This document shows positions 16,009 through 23,805 of a stretch of DNA of 31,780 nt, piece after piece. The stretch is from positions 1-31,780 of the forward strand of contig CAZJYI010000132.1 of the NCBI GenBank assembly GCA_964550025.1. The letters are read 5' to 3'. A program made the translations under genes and the position numbers. Under the pieces are notes generated by a model. That model did no database searches, was not told the origin of the DNA, and saw only the letters and a program-made list of their open reading frames with translations. The DNA is from CAZJYI01 sp964550025 (GTDB lineage: Bacteria > Verrucomicrobiota > Kiritimatiellia > UBA8416 > CAYOBW01). How positions within the stretch are numbered: position 1 is the stretch's first letter; every line of letters starts with the position of its first letter.

Positions 16009-16136
16009 TCTGCGATTCGGTGCGTGTTGAGGGGGACGCTCCTACGAGCGCACTACAAACGGGTGCATCATCGTTCGTAGTTCCGCCGTGAGGCGGTCCC
16101 CAGCGGAAAGACCAGTTTTGCGCACCGAATCGCAGA
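16009..16136. repeat. Inverted-repeat element upstream of the aminotransferase gene
   Basis: A perfect 16-bp inverted repeat, TCTGCGATTCGGTGCG (16009-16024) and its complement (16121-16136). It encloses about 96 bp with a second, imperfect palindrome: GGGGGAC...CTACGA on the left, TCGTAG...GTCCCC on the right, and an inner hairpin CCGCC/GGCGG. No ORF is convincing, and the function is unknown. The 638-bp stretch 15597-16234 holds only this, the tRNA, the arrays and the promoter at 16162. Confidence 0.65.
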
Positions 16137-16161
16137 CGCAATTCCGGGTGCACCAAATCCC

Positions 16162-16191
16162 TTGTGCCGCAATCCTTACCGCTGCTATAGT
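16162..16191 (+). promoter_or_regulatory. Promoter of the BCAT-like gene
   Basis: TTGTGC (16162-16167), an 18-bp spacer, TATAGT (16186-16191). The predicted transcript starts near 16198, so the ATG at 16235 (with GAGGGG) is preferred over the TTG/ATG at 16205/16208. Confidence 0.5.
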
Positions 16192-16234
16192 TTCCTGCTG
16201 AGTTTTGATGCAACAGCACCATGAGGGGATGCGG

Positions 16235-17104
16235 ATGAAGATATATCTGAATGGTAAGCTCGTGCCTGAAAACCAGGCCAAAGTGTCTGTCTTTGACCAC
16301 GGTCTGCTCTACGGCGACGGGGTGTTCGAGGGGATTCGCAGCTACAAAGGTCGAGTGTTTCTACTGGACGAGCACGTTGACCGGCTGTACCGCTCGGCCA
16401 AGTCCATCGGGTTGACCATCCCCATGACTCGGCAGGAGATGGCCGCTGCCGTGGTACGGACCTGCAAGGCCAACAAGACGATGAACGGCTACATCCGGCT
16501 GGTCGTCACGCGGGGTGTGGGGACGCTGGGGCTGAATCCCTACCTCTGCAAGACACCGCAGATCATCATCATTGCCGCCAAGATACAGCTCTACCCCAAG
16601 AAGCTGTACGACAAGGGGCTGAAGATCGTGACCGTGGGCACGATGCGCAACCACCCCGAGGCGCTCAACCCCGGTATCAAGAGCCTCAACTACCTCAACA
16701 ACATCATGGCCAAGATCGAGGCCCTGAACGCCGGCGTGATGGAGGCGGTGATGCTCAATCATGCCGGCTCCGTCGCGGAAGCGACGGGCGACAACATCTT
16801 CATCGTCCGCGGGCGCGAGCTGCTGACGCCCCCGTGTTCGGCGGGTATCCTCGAGGGGATTACGCGCAATGCCGTCATGGAGCTTGGGCGCCAGGAGGGG
16901 CTCGAGGTACGCGAATCGACCCTCAGCCGCTGCGATCTGTACACCGCGGACGAGGTGTTTCTCACGGGCACAGCCGCCGAGGTCATTGGCGTTGTGGACA
17001 TCGATGCGCGGCAGATTGGGGACGGCACGCCCGGCCCGATTACCCGCTCGCTCACCAAGAGTTACCGTCGTCTCGCGGCGCGCACGGGCACACCCATCAA
17101 ATAA
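16235..17104 (+). CDS. ilvE: Branched-chain amino acid aminotransferase (class IV PLP enzyme)
   Basis: A fold-type IV PLP aminotransferase, most likely the last step of Ile/Leu/Val synthesis (2-oxo acid + Glu), cytoplasmic, 289 residues. Family landmarks are FDHGLLYGDGVFEGIRSY near the N-terminus, the PLP lysine in GIKSLNYLNNI (K149), EATGDNIFIV, and the phosphate-binding GILEGITR and TGTAAEV segments. The substrate cannot be fixed from sequence, since D-amino acid transaminase and aminodeoxychorismate lyase share the fold, but length and motifs favour IlvE. The start at 16235 has GAGGGG six bases upstream. mcsA begins 14 nt after the stop, so the aminotransferase may be co-transcribed with the proteolysis genes. 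Confidence 0.88.
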   Translation: MKIYLNGKLVPENQAKVSVFDHGLLYGDGVFEGIRSYKGRVFLLDEHVDRLYRSAKSIGLTIPMTRQEMAAAVVRTCKANKTMNGYIRLVVTRGVGTLGLNPYLCKTPQIIIIAAKIQLYPKKLYDKGLKIVTVGTMRNHPEALNPGIKSLNYLNNIMAKIEALNAGVMEAVMLNHAGSVAEATGDNIFIVRGRELLTPPCSAGILEGITRNAVMELGRQEGLEVRESTLSRCDLYTADEVFLTGTAAEVIGVVDIDARQIGDGTPGPITRSLTKSYRRLAARTGTPIK

Positions 17105-17118
17105 GGTCGGAGCGCAGC

Positions 17119-17607
17119 ATGCTTTGCGGGATCTGCAAGAAGAATCCGGCTACCGTCCATTTCAAGCAGGTCGTGAACGGCGTGTCGCAAGAGATGAGTA
17201 TCTGCGCGGAATGTGCCAAGAACAGCGGCATCAGCGTGACGGCCCCGCTGGGCCTGACGGACATGCTTCTCGGCATGGGCGCGAACGCGGATCCGAAGGC
17301 CGCGGAGGACGACAAGAAGGCGTGCAGCGCCTGTCACATGCGGCTCGGCGATTTCCGAAAGACGCATCGCCTGGGATGCCCCGAGTGCTACGAAGCGTTT
17401 GGCGAGGAACTGGCCCCGATGATCGAAGCGATGCATCGCGGCACGCGGCACGTGGGCAAGGTGCCCGCAAGTGCACGGGCTTCCGCCAGGGTTGCCGCGT
17501 TGCAGAACGCGCTGGACAAGGCCGTTGAGGAGCAGCGATTCGAGGATGCCGCCCGGCTGCGGGACGAGATTCGCGGGCTGAAAGACACGAGCGGATGCGA
17601 AGCATGA
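17119..17607 (+). CDS. mcsA: McsA-like zinc-finger activator of the arginine kinase
   Basis: A 162-residue McsA/UvrB-UvrC-motif protein, predicted to activate McsB. Two pairs of zinc-binding CxxC motifs are visible: MLCGICKKN with ICAECAKN, and CSACHM with GCPECYEAF. A C-terminal UVR motif (ALDKAVEEQRFEDAARLRDEI) is the usual ClpC-interaction type. Length and domain order match Bacillus McsA. The ATG at 17119 is the family start (MLCGICKKNPATVHF). The stop overlaps the mcsB start (ATGA at 17604), indicating translational coupling. Confidence 0.92.
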   Translation: MLCGICKKNPATVHFKQVVNGVSQEMSICAECAKNSGISVTAPLGLTDMLLGMGANADPKAAEDDKKACSACHMRLGDFRKTHRLGCPECYEAFGEELAPMIEAMHRGTRHVGKVPASARASARVAALQNALDKAVEEQRFEDAARLRDEIRGLKDTSGCEA

Positions 17608-18680
17608 TTGTTGATGAGCTTGTAAAACGACCGGGGGGATGGCTGGCGCGCGGGCGCCGGCCGGCCGGCGGCATCGTGATCAGCACCCGCGTGCGGCTGG
17701 CGCGAAACGTCAAGGGAGTTGCGTTCCCCGGGTGGGCCGGTGAGGACGAGCGGATTCGAGTGTGCGGCAGGTTGCGGCGGGTGCTCGAGGGGCTCCCCGG
17801 GCTGGGCGACACGTTGTTTGCCGACATGGGGTCCACAAGCCGTGTCGACAAGGAGCTGCTCAAGGAACGTCACCTGATCAGTGCCGAGCTGGCGGGCAAG
17901 GGAGCGGGAAGCGGGGCCGTGATCACGGCCGATGAACGCCTTTCCGTGATGCTCAACGAGGAGGACCACCTGCGGATGCAGGTCATCTCTCCCGGGCTGG
18001 GACTGAAGAAAGTATGGAAGAAACTGAGCGCGCTTGACGTCCAGTTGGAGAGCGGCGTGGAATACGCCTTCTCAACGGGCTTGGGATACCTGACGGCCTG
18101 TCCGTCCAACGTGGGGACGGGCTTCAGGGCGAGCGTGTTGATGCATCTGGGCGCGTTGAGCATGCTGGGCGAGATGGAACAGACGGTGAGAGGGCTGGAG
18201 CACCTGGGGCTCGTGGCCCGGGGGTTGCACGGAGAGGGAACGGAACCTCACGGCAACCTGTTTCAGATCTCGAACCAGTCGACGCTTGGGGAATCGGAAG
18301 AGGACATCATCGAGCGCTTTGGGGCGGTTGTGGACCAGGTGGCGCAGCACGAGGCCAACGCACGGAGCAGGCTGCGCGAGAGCCGCATGTCTCTCCTGGC
18401 TGATCGCGTGGGGCGTTCGCTGGGCATCCTCCTGCATGCCGTTCTGCTGCCGTCAGGGGAAGCCGTGGATTTGCTGTCGGGCCTGCGCCTGGGGATCGAG
18501 ATGGGAATGGTCGAGAACCTGCGCGTGTCCGCCGTGAATGAGATAATGCTCTTGACGCAACCGGCGCACCTGCAGAAAGTGTCAGGCAAACCACTGGAAC
18601 CGCAAGAGCGTGATGAGCTCAGGGCGCAGATGGTTCGTAAGCGGATCAGGAAGGTAACGCTCGCCATGGGCGCGCGTTAG
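17604..18680 (+). CDS. mcsB: Protein arginine kinase McsB
   Basis: A phosphagen-kinase-fold enzyme that phosphorylates protein arginines and so tags proteins for ClpC-ClpP degradation. About 358 residues, family length. Motifs include ISTRVRLARN (26-35), NEEDHLRMQ (118-126, with the catalytic acidic residues), CPSNVGTGFRASV (166-178, reactive Cys loop) and NQSTLGESEEDII. Two starts are possible, ATG 17595 and ATG 17604. The latter gives the conventional four-base ATGA overlap with mcsA. The stop is 73 nt before clpC. Unlike in Firmicutes, no ctsR gene precedes the cluster, so a different control is likely. Confidence 0.95.
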   Translation: MIVDELVKRPGGWLARGRRPAGGIVISTRVRLARNVKGVAFPGWAGEDERIRVCGRLRRVLEGLPGLGDTLFADMGSTSRVDKELLKERHLISAELAGKGAGSGAVITADERLSVMLNEEDHLRMQVISPGLGLKKVWKKLSALDVQLESGVEYAFSTGLGYLTACPSNVGTGFRASVLMHLGALSMLGEMEQTVRGLEHLGLVARGLHGEGTEPHGNLFQISNQSTLGESEEDIIERFGAVVDQVAQHEANARSRLRESRMSLLADRVGRSLGILLHAVLLPSGEAVDLLSGLRLGIEMGMVENLRVSAVNEIMLLTQPAHLQKVSGKPLEPQERDELRAQMVRKRIRKVTLAMGAR

Positions 18681-18753
18681 AGATATCAGGAACCGCGGCA
18701 GGGGGGACGTCCCCGGCGGCGAAGCAGCCGTTGTGCGGTAGAGAAAGAGGATC

Positions 18754-21222
18754 ATGAATAACTTTGCCAATTTTACGCCCCGTGCGCAGCGAGTCATACA
18801 GCTTGCGCAGCGCGAGGCAGCCGGTTTCAACCATCCGTACGTCGGCACCGAGCATCTTCTGCTGGGGCTGATCAGCCTCGGGGAAGGCGTGGCCGTGAAC
18901 GTGCTGGAGAGCCTGGGAGTTTCCCTGGAAAGCGTGCGTCTCGAGGTGGAGCGCGCCGTTGGGCAGGGGCCGGAGACGAAGACCGTCGGCAACTTGCCGT
19001 TTACGCCGCGGTCGAAGAAAGTCCTTCAGCTTGCCATGGTGGAGGCCCAGTCTTTGAGTCACACCTACGTGGGAACGGAGCACATTCTTCTTGGCCTGTT
19101 GCACGAGGGTGAGGGCGTGGCTGCGCAGGTACTGCGCACGCTGAACGTGGACCTCGAGGCCGTACGGCGCGAAGTCATGAAGGAACTGGACCCCGAGTTC
19201 GAGTATGAAGGGGAAGCGGATGCGCCGTCGGCGGAGGATCGCAAGGTCAAGGGCAAGCCCAAGACGCCGGCACTCAATACCTTCGGGCGTGACCTGACGG
19301 AGCTGGCCCGCAACGACGAGCTTGATCCCGTCATCGGTCGCGAGATGGAGCTCGAACGCGTTGTGCAGATCCTCTGCCGCCGCAACAAGAACAACCCTGT
19401 TCTACTGGGGGAGGCCGGCGTGGGCAAAACGGCGGTCGTGGAAGGGCTGGCGCGCGCCATTGTGGCCGGGGACGTGCCGGAGATTATGCGTGACCGCAAG
19501 GTCATCACGCTCGACATGGCCCTGATGATTGCCGGAACCAAGTACCGCGGGCAGTTCGAGGAGCGCATCAAGGCGGTGATGGACGAGATCCGCCGGTCCG
19601 AGGACATAATCCTGTTCATTGATGAGCTGCACACGATCGTGGGTGCCGGTTCGGCCGAGGGTACCATGGACGCCTCGAACATCATCAAGCCCGCCCTGGC
19701 GAGGGGCGAGCTGCAGTGTATCGGCGCGACGACGATGGACGAGTACCGCAAGTTCATCGAGAAGGACGCCGCCCTGGAGCGGCGCTTCCAGACCGTGCGC
19801 GTGGACGAGCCCACCGTCGAGCAGACGATCGAAATCCTCAAAGGCATTCGCGACCGCTACGAGGAGCATCACAACGCCACTTACACGGACGAGGCGCTGG
19901 AAGCCGCCGCGCGGCTTTCCAGCCGCTACGTAACCGGCAGGTTTCTGCCGGACAAAGCGATCGACGTGATCGATGAAGCCGGCGCCCGCGTGCGGATCCT
20001 GTCCACAACCCGTTCTCCGGATCTTCGGGACAAGGAGGGCGAAATCGCGGAGATTCGCGCGAAGAAGGAAGCCGCCATCAAGGCGCAGCGCTTTGAGGAG
20101 GCGGCCGAATTGCGCGACCAGGAGCGCAGGCAGCAGGAGATGCTCAATGACGTGGTCAGCAAGTGGCGCGAGGAGAACCGTCGCAATCGCCTGAAGGTGA
20201 CGGCCGAGGACGTCATGGCCGTGATTTCCAAGTCGACGGGCGTGCCTCTGCGCAAGATGGACGGCGAGGAGCTTACGCGCCTGCTCGGCATGGAGCAGGA
20301 GCTCGAGAAGCGCGTGATCGGGCAGTCCGTGGCGGTCGGCGCGCTGTGCCGTGCACTGCGGCGTTCCCGGGCGGATCTCAAGGATCCGCGGCGGCCGATC
20401 GGCTCGTTTGTCTTTCTCGGCTCGACCGGCGTGGGCAAGACCCTGTTGGCAAAGGCGCTGGCGGAGTTCATGTTCGGCGATGCCGACGCCCTGGTGCAGC
20501 TCGACATGTCCGAGTACATGGAGAAGTTCACCGTGTCGCGTCTCGTGGGATCGCCGCCGGGGTACGTGGGGCACGAAGAGGGCGGCCAACTCACCGAGAA
20601 GGTCCGTCGCCGCCCCTACTCGGTTGTGCTTTTCGATGAGGTCGAGAAGGCGCACCCCGACGTGATGCACACCCTGCTGCAGATCCTGGAGGAGGGCAAA
20701 CTGACCGACAGCCTCGGCCGCAAGGTTGATTTCCGGAATACGGTGGTGATTCTCACGTCAAACCTCGGGTTTGACTCGTCGAAGCGGATCGGTGGACTCG
20801 GGTTCAGCGACACGACGGATGAAGCCGACTTCGACAAGTTCAGCGGGCAGATGCTCGACGAGGCCCGCAAGGCCTTCAAACCTGAGCTGCTCAACCGTTT
20901 TGACGAGGTCATTGTTTTCCGCCAGCTAGGGCGCGACGACGTTTCGCTGATCCTCGATCTCGAGCTGAGCAAGGTGCGCGACCGTCTGTCGGCCAAAGGC
21001 AAGAGGCTGCGCCTGTCCAAGTCCGCCCGGGAATTCCTGATGGACAAGGGGTATGACGAAGCCCTCGGGGCAAGGCCGTTGCGCCGTGCCATAGAAAAAT
21101 ACGTCGAGGACCCGTTGGCAGAGGAAATCCTGCGCGGCCATTTCGACGAAGGCGAGGTCATCGACGTATCGGGGGCGGATGACGAGCTGAAGTTTCGTCA
21201 GCGGGCACCCGCCCAGAAATAG
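18754..21222 (+). CDS. clpC: ATP-dependent Clp protease ATPase subunit ClpC
   Basis: A Hsp100/AAA+ unfoldase that feeds substrates, including arginine-phosphorylated proteins, to ClpP. 822 residues, normal for ClpC. Order: two Clp-N repeats (about 1-145; NNFANFTPRAQRVIQLAQREA and FTPRSKKVLQLAMVEA), first AAA domain with Walker A GEAGVGKT (about 218-225) and Walker B ILFIDELH, a middle domain with a UVR motif (AAIKAQRFEEAAELRDQE, about 438-455), and second AAA domain with Walker A GSTGVGKT (about 556-563), VVLFDEVEKAHPDV and the sensor region ELLNRFDEVIVF. The start ATG follows AAGAGG. A palindrome GGGGACGTCCCC lies in the 73-bp gap after mcsB. No CIRCE or CtsR-type site was recognised. Confidence 0.97.
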   Translation: MNNFANFTPRAQRVIQLAQREAAGFNHPYVGTEHLLLGLISLGEGVAVNVLESLGVSLESVRLEVERAVGQGPETKTVGNLPFTPRSKKVLQLAMVEAQSLSHTYVGTEHILLGLLHEGEGVAAQVLRTLNVDLEAVRREVMKELDPEFEYEGEADAPSAEDRKVKGKPKTPALNTFGRDLTELARNDELDPVIGREMELERVVQILCRRNKNNPVLLGEAGVGKTAVVEGLARAIVAGDVPEIMRDRKVITLDMALMIAGTKYRGQFEERIKAVMDEIRRSEDIILFIDELHTIVGAGSAEGTMDASNIIKPALARGELQCIGATTMDEYRKFIEKDAALERRFQTVRVDEPTVEQTIEILKGIRDRYEEHHNATYTDEALEAAARLSSRYVTGRFLPDKAIDVIDEAGARVRILSTTRSPDLRDKEGEIAEIRAKKEAAIKAQRFEEAAELRDQERRQQEMLNDVVSKWREENRRNRLKVTAEDVMAVISKSTGVPLRKMDGEELTRLLGMEQELEKRVIGQSVAVGALCRALRRSRADLKDPRRPIGSFVFLGSTGVGKTLLAKALAEFMFGDADALVQLDMSEYMEKFTVSRLVGSPPGYVGHEEGGQLTEKVRRRPYSVVLFDEVEKAHPDVMHTLLQILEEGKLTDSLGRKVDFRNTVVILTSNLGFDSSKRIGGLGFSDTTDEADFDKFSGQMLDEARKAFKPELLNRFDEVIVFRQLGRDDVSLILDLELSKVRDRLSAKGKRLRLSKSAREFLMDKGYDEALGARPLRRAIEKYVEDPLAEEILRGHFDEGEVIDVSGADDELKFRQRAPAQK

Positions 21223-21235
21223 TCGATAAGAAGGC

Positions 21236-21265
21236 TTGCATTCGTTTCCCCTGTGTGGCTATCAT
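21236..21265 (+). promoter_or_regulatory. Promoter of the rpsP-trmD-rplS operon
   Basis: TTGCAT (21236-21241), an 18-bp spacer, TATCAT (21260-21265). The predicted leader of about 75 nt starts with a small hairpin (CCTTTT/AAAAGG, 21271-21288). Confidence 0.5.
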
Positions 21266-21346
21266 TCGTGCCTTTTGTGGCGAAAAGGGGCGGTGTTGCG
21301 CCTGCGGAGTGTACGCCTCTAAGCGTTATTCTCTCTGGGAGGAAAA

Positions 21347-21724
21347 ATGGCAGTAAAGATCAGGTTGACACGAACGGGAAGTCGTAACGCGGCATGTTTC
21401 CGCGTAGTTGCGGCGGATTCCCGCTTTCCGCGCGATGGGCGCTACCTGGAGAACTTGGGTTGGTATGACCCGAAGATGAAGGGTACCAATTTCAAGCTGA
21501 AGGCCGACAGGATTGCGTTCTGGCGATCCCAGGGCGCTGTAATCAGCGATACCGTCGCCAGTCTGCTGAAGCAGAGCCGCAATGCGGACGCCGAGGGCGC
21601 TGCATCGGAGCCGGTCGATACGGACGCGGCCCCCGTCAAGGCCGAGCCCGCACCGGAACCGGCGGCAGAAGCGCCGGTGGACGCGGGGGGCGGAGAAGCC
21701 GCGGAGGAAGAGGCCGCCCAATAA
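21347..21724 (+). CDS. rpsP: 30S ribosomal protein S16 with acidic Ala/Pro/Glu tail
   Basis: The S16 core spans about residues 1-80 (AVKIRLTRTGSRNAACFRVV, GRYLENLGWYDP, DRIAFWRSQGA), part of the small ribosomal subunit body. The protein continues for about 45 more residues of low-complexity Ala, Glu, Pro and Val, making it 125 residues against about 80-90 in most bacteria. Such tails occur in other phyla and are probably disordered. The ATG follows GGGAGGAAAA, a very strong ribosome site. trmD starts 7 nt after the stop. Confidence 0.96.
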   Translation: MAVKIRLTRTGSRNAACFRVVAADSRFPRDGRYLENLGWYDPKMKGTNFKLKADRIAFWRSQGAVISDTVASLLKQSRNADAEGAASEPVDTDAAPVKAEPAPEPAAEAPVDAGGGEAAEEEAAQ

Positions 21725-21731
21725 GGCAGCC

Positions 21732-22445
21732 ATGAGCGCGCCCCTCTCGATCGACGTTGTCACGATATTTCCGGGCATGCTGGCGGGGTTCATCGAGGAG
21801 AGCATGCTGAAACGTGCCTCCGAGATGGGGGCCGTCGCGATCCGTACCGTCAATCTGAGGGATTTCACGAAGGATCGTCACCGTACCACGGATGACCGGC
21901 CTTACGGCGGTGGGCCTGGCATGGTGATGAAGCCGGAACCGCTGTTCGAGGCAACGGAATCCGTCCTCACTCCCGGCGGGCGCGTGATTCTGATGACGCC
22001 GCAAGGGCGGCGGTTCGATCAGGCGATGGCCGCGGAGTTGGCGAGAGAACGCCACCTCGTGTTCCTGTGCGGGCACTATGAAGGGGTCGATGAACGCGTG
22101 CGCAAAGAGCTCGTCACCGACGAGATCTCTATTGGCGACTACGTGTTGACGAATGGTGTGTTGCCGGCCGCCGTGGTGATCGATGCCGTTGTGAGGCTCG
22201 TGCCGGGCGTGCTGGGAGCCGGCGAAGGGGCTGTCGAGGAAGAGTCCTTCAGCAGCGGATTGCTCGAGTATCCGCAGTATACGCGGCCCGCGGAATACCG
22301 CGGCATGGGTGTGCCGGATATCCTCCGTTCGGGGGACCACGGTCAGATTGCCGCGTGGCGAAAGGAACAGGCCAGGCAACGAACGACGAAGCGAAGACCG
22401 GATCTGCTGGGGGACGAAACGTCTCCCGGTGACGTGAAAGGCTAA
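21732..22445 (+). CDS. trmD: tRNA (guanine-N1-)-methyltransferase TrmD
   Basis: A SPOUT-class enzyme that methylates G37 of tRNAs using S-adenosylmethionine. 237 residues, family length. Diagnostic features are IDVVTIFPGML at the N-terminus, DRPYGGGPGMVMKPEP, the trefoil-knot cofactor segment LCGHYEGVDERV, and SIGDYVLTNGVLPAAVVIDA. The C-terminal YTRPAEYRGMGVPDILRSGDHGQI is also typical. The start at 21732 is chosen because it matches the family N-terminus. The open frame extends further upstream inside rpsP. The C-terminal about 20 residues are basic and variable. Confidence 0.96.
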   Translation: MSAPLSIDVVTIFPGMLAGFIEESMLKRASEMGAVAIRTVNLRDFTKDRHRTTDDRPYGGGPGMVMKPEPLFEATESVLTPGGRVILMTPQGRRFDQAMAAELARERHLVFLCGHYEGVDERVRKELVTDEISIGDYVLTNGVLPAAVVIDAVVRLVPGVLGAGEGAVEEESFSSGLLEYPQYTRPAEYRGMGVPDILRSGDHGQIAAWRKEQARQRTTKRRPDLLGDETSPGDVKG

Positions 22446-22476
22446 GGGCTGAGATCCGCATCGTGCCGTGCCCGGG

Positions 22477-22504
22477 TTGAGATTTGAAGTTAGGGATCTG
22501 AAAT
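22477..22504. repeat. Heptanucleotide array between trmD and rplS
   Basis: Four 7-bp units in phase (TTGAGAT, TTGAAGT, TAGGGAT, CTGAAAT), ending 5 nt before the rplS ribosome site. Its sequence is related to the arrays at 23754 and 27492. Confidence 0.6.
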
Positions 22505-22520
22505 CAAACAGGAGTTAGTC

Positions 22521-22877
22521 ATGGTCTCCAGCGTTGTTGAGAAACTGAATCGCGAGAACCTCCCGGAGGACGGGGGGCCGCAGTTTGCCATCGGCGACAC
22601 CGTGAAGGTTCACTGCAAGATTCGCGAGGGCGACAAGGAACGCGTCCAGATCTTCAACGGCACAGTCATTGCTCGTGACGGGGGAGGTGCGACCGAGACG
22701 TTTACCGTGAGGCGCATTTCGCATGGCGTCGGGGTGGAGAAGGTCTTTCCCGTGCATTCGCCCCACATTGCACAGGTCGAGGTCATGCGTTCCGCCCACG
22801 TACGCCGCGGCAAGCTCTACTTCATGCGCAAGCTGACGGGCAAGAAGGCCAGGCTGCGCGAGAAGCTCCGGCGCTGA
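22521..22877 (+). CDS. rplS: 50S ribosomal protein L19
   Basis: 118 residues, normal length. Family features are FAIGDTVKVHCKIREGDKERVQIFNGTVIARDG, ETFTVRRISHGVGVEKVFPVHSPHI and VRRGKLYFMRKLTGKKARLREK. It sits at the subunit interface of the large ribosomal subunit. The ATG at 22521 follows AGGAG. The gap to trmD (75 nt) contains a heptamer array. rnhB starts 11 nt downstream. Confidence 0.97.
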   Translation: MVSSVVEKLNRENLPEDGGPQFAIGDTVKVHCKIREGDKERVQIFNGTVIARDGGGATETFTVRRISHGVGVEKVFPVHSPHIAQVEVMRSAHVRRGKLYFMRKLTGKKARLREKLRR

Positions 22878-22888
22878 CAGGCCGTCTG

Positions 22889-23545
22889 TTGCTGCGCTAC
22901 GAACAGCAGCTCTGGGAACGGGGGATTCGCCTGGTCGCCGGCGTCGACGAGGCCGGCCGGGGTCCGCTGGCCGGGCCTGTTGTGGCTTCCGCCGTCATTC
23001 TCGACAGCACGTTCGCCGCGCGAGAGGAGCACGGCCTCCTGGCCGGCCTGACTGACTCCAAGAAGCTGACCGTCACCAAGCGGGAGGCGTTCCACAAGCT
23101 GCTGCAGTCTCTTCGCGAGGTGCAGGTCGGTATTGGCGTGGCCGAACACGACGAGATCGATCGCCTCAACATCATGCGCGCGACGCACCTGGCCATGGGT
23201 CGTGCCGTGCAGAACATCGGCCTGTCTCCACAGCACGTTCTGGTCGACGGTCTTGCTGTGAGCGGCTTTCCCTGCCCATCGACGCCCATCGTGAAAGGGG
23301 ACGGCAAGAGCCTCTCCATCGCCGCCGCGAGCGTGATTGCAAAAGTCGAACGCGATGCCCGGATGACGGAACTGGACGCGCTCTATCCCCAATACGGGTT
23401 CGCAAAGCACAAGGGCTATGGATCACAATTCCACGTCCGAGCCCTGCTGGAATACGGCCCTTGCCCCGAACACCGCCGGTCCTTTCGGCCCGTGCGGGAA
23501 GCCGACGAGATCCGCCGGCGCGGACGGGGTGATCTTTTCGGATAG
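22889..23545 (+). CDS. rnhB: Ribonuclease HII
   Basis: Degrades RNA of RNA-DNA hybrids and removes misincorporated ribonucleotides. 218 residues. Active-site features are VDEAGRGPLAGPVVA (D20, E21), TDSKKLT, the aspartate in LVDGLAVSG, and GDGKSLSIAAASVIAKVERD, followed by YGFAKHKGYGS. The start used is TTG at 22889. It has no strong ribosome site but is only 11 nt after rplS, so coupled translation is plausible. The C-terminus (RRRGRGDLFG) is complete. A heptamer repeat and the assembly gap follow. Confidence 0.93.
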   Translation: MLRYEQQLWERGIRLVAGVDEAGRGPLAGPVVASAVILDSTFAAREEHGLLAGLTDSKKLTVTKREAFHKLLQSLREVQVGIGVAEHDEIDRLNIMRATHLAMGRAVQNIGLSPQHVLVDGLAVSGFPCPSTPIVKGDGKSLSIAAASVIAKVERDARMTELDALYPQYGFAKHKGYGSQFHVRALLEYGPCPEHRRSFRPVREADEIRRRGRGDLFG

Positions 23546-23549
23546 AGGA

Positions 23550-23588
23550 ATGGCAGATCTCAGATCTCAGATTTCAGAGGGTGCGGGA
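23550..23588. repeat. 39-bp sequence duplicated on both sides of the gap, left copy
   Basis: The 39 bases ending exactly at the N run are identical to the 39 bases starting right after it (23689-23727). They contain heptamers CAGATCT, CAGATCT, CAGATTT in 7-bp phase. This is most simply an unmerged contig overlap. Confidence 0.9.
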
Positions 23589-23688
23589 NNNNNNNNNNNN
23601 NNNNNNNNNNNNNNNNNNNNNNNNNNNNNNNNNNNNNNNNNNNNNNNNNNNNNNNNNNNNNNNNNNNNNNNNNNNNNNNNNNNNNNNN
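23589..23688. other. Assembly gap of 100 N
   Basis: Exactly 100 unknown bases, a scaffolding placeholder and not a measured length. Because both edges carry the same 39 bp, the true gap may be zero or negative. Confidence 0.98.
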
Positions 23689-23727
23689 ATGGCAGATCTC
23701 AGATCTCAGATTTCAGAGGGTGCGGGA
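23689..23727. repeat. 39-bp sequence duplicated on both sides of the gap, right copy
   Basis: Identical to 23550-23588 and starts with the first base after the N run. Confidence 0.9.
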
Positions 23728-23753
23728 ATCGGCCGCGTCGGCAATCGTCACTC

Positions 23754-23795
23754 TGCATTCTGAGATTTGAAATCTGAGATTTGAAATCTGCAATC
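23754..23795. repeat. Heptanucleotide array upstream of yraN
   Basis: Six 7-bp units in exact phase (TGCATTC, then TGAGATT and TGAAATC alternating, then TGCAATC), ending at the yraN ribosome site AGGAAA. It is roughly the reverse complement of the CAGATCT/CAGATTT heptamers on the other side of 23728-23753, so the two can form a hairpin. Confidence 0.85.
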
Positions 23796-23805
23796 AGGAA
23801 ACCTC

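Noticed and set aside
19402..20670. A long minus-strand open frame inside clpC
   Set aside because: It is fully antisense to a highly conserved AAA+ gene. Long shadow frames are expected at this GC content.
21271..21288. Hairpin CCTTTT/AAAAGG as the clpC terminator
   Set aside because: It has only a 6-bp weak stem without a following T-run, and lies just downstream of the rpsP -10 box, in the leader.
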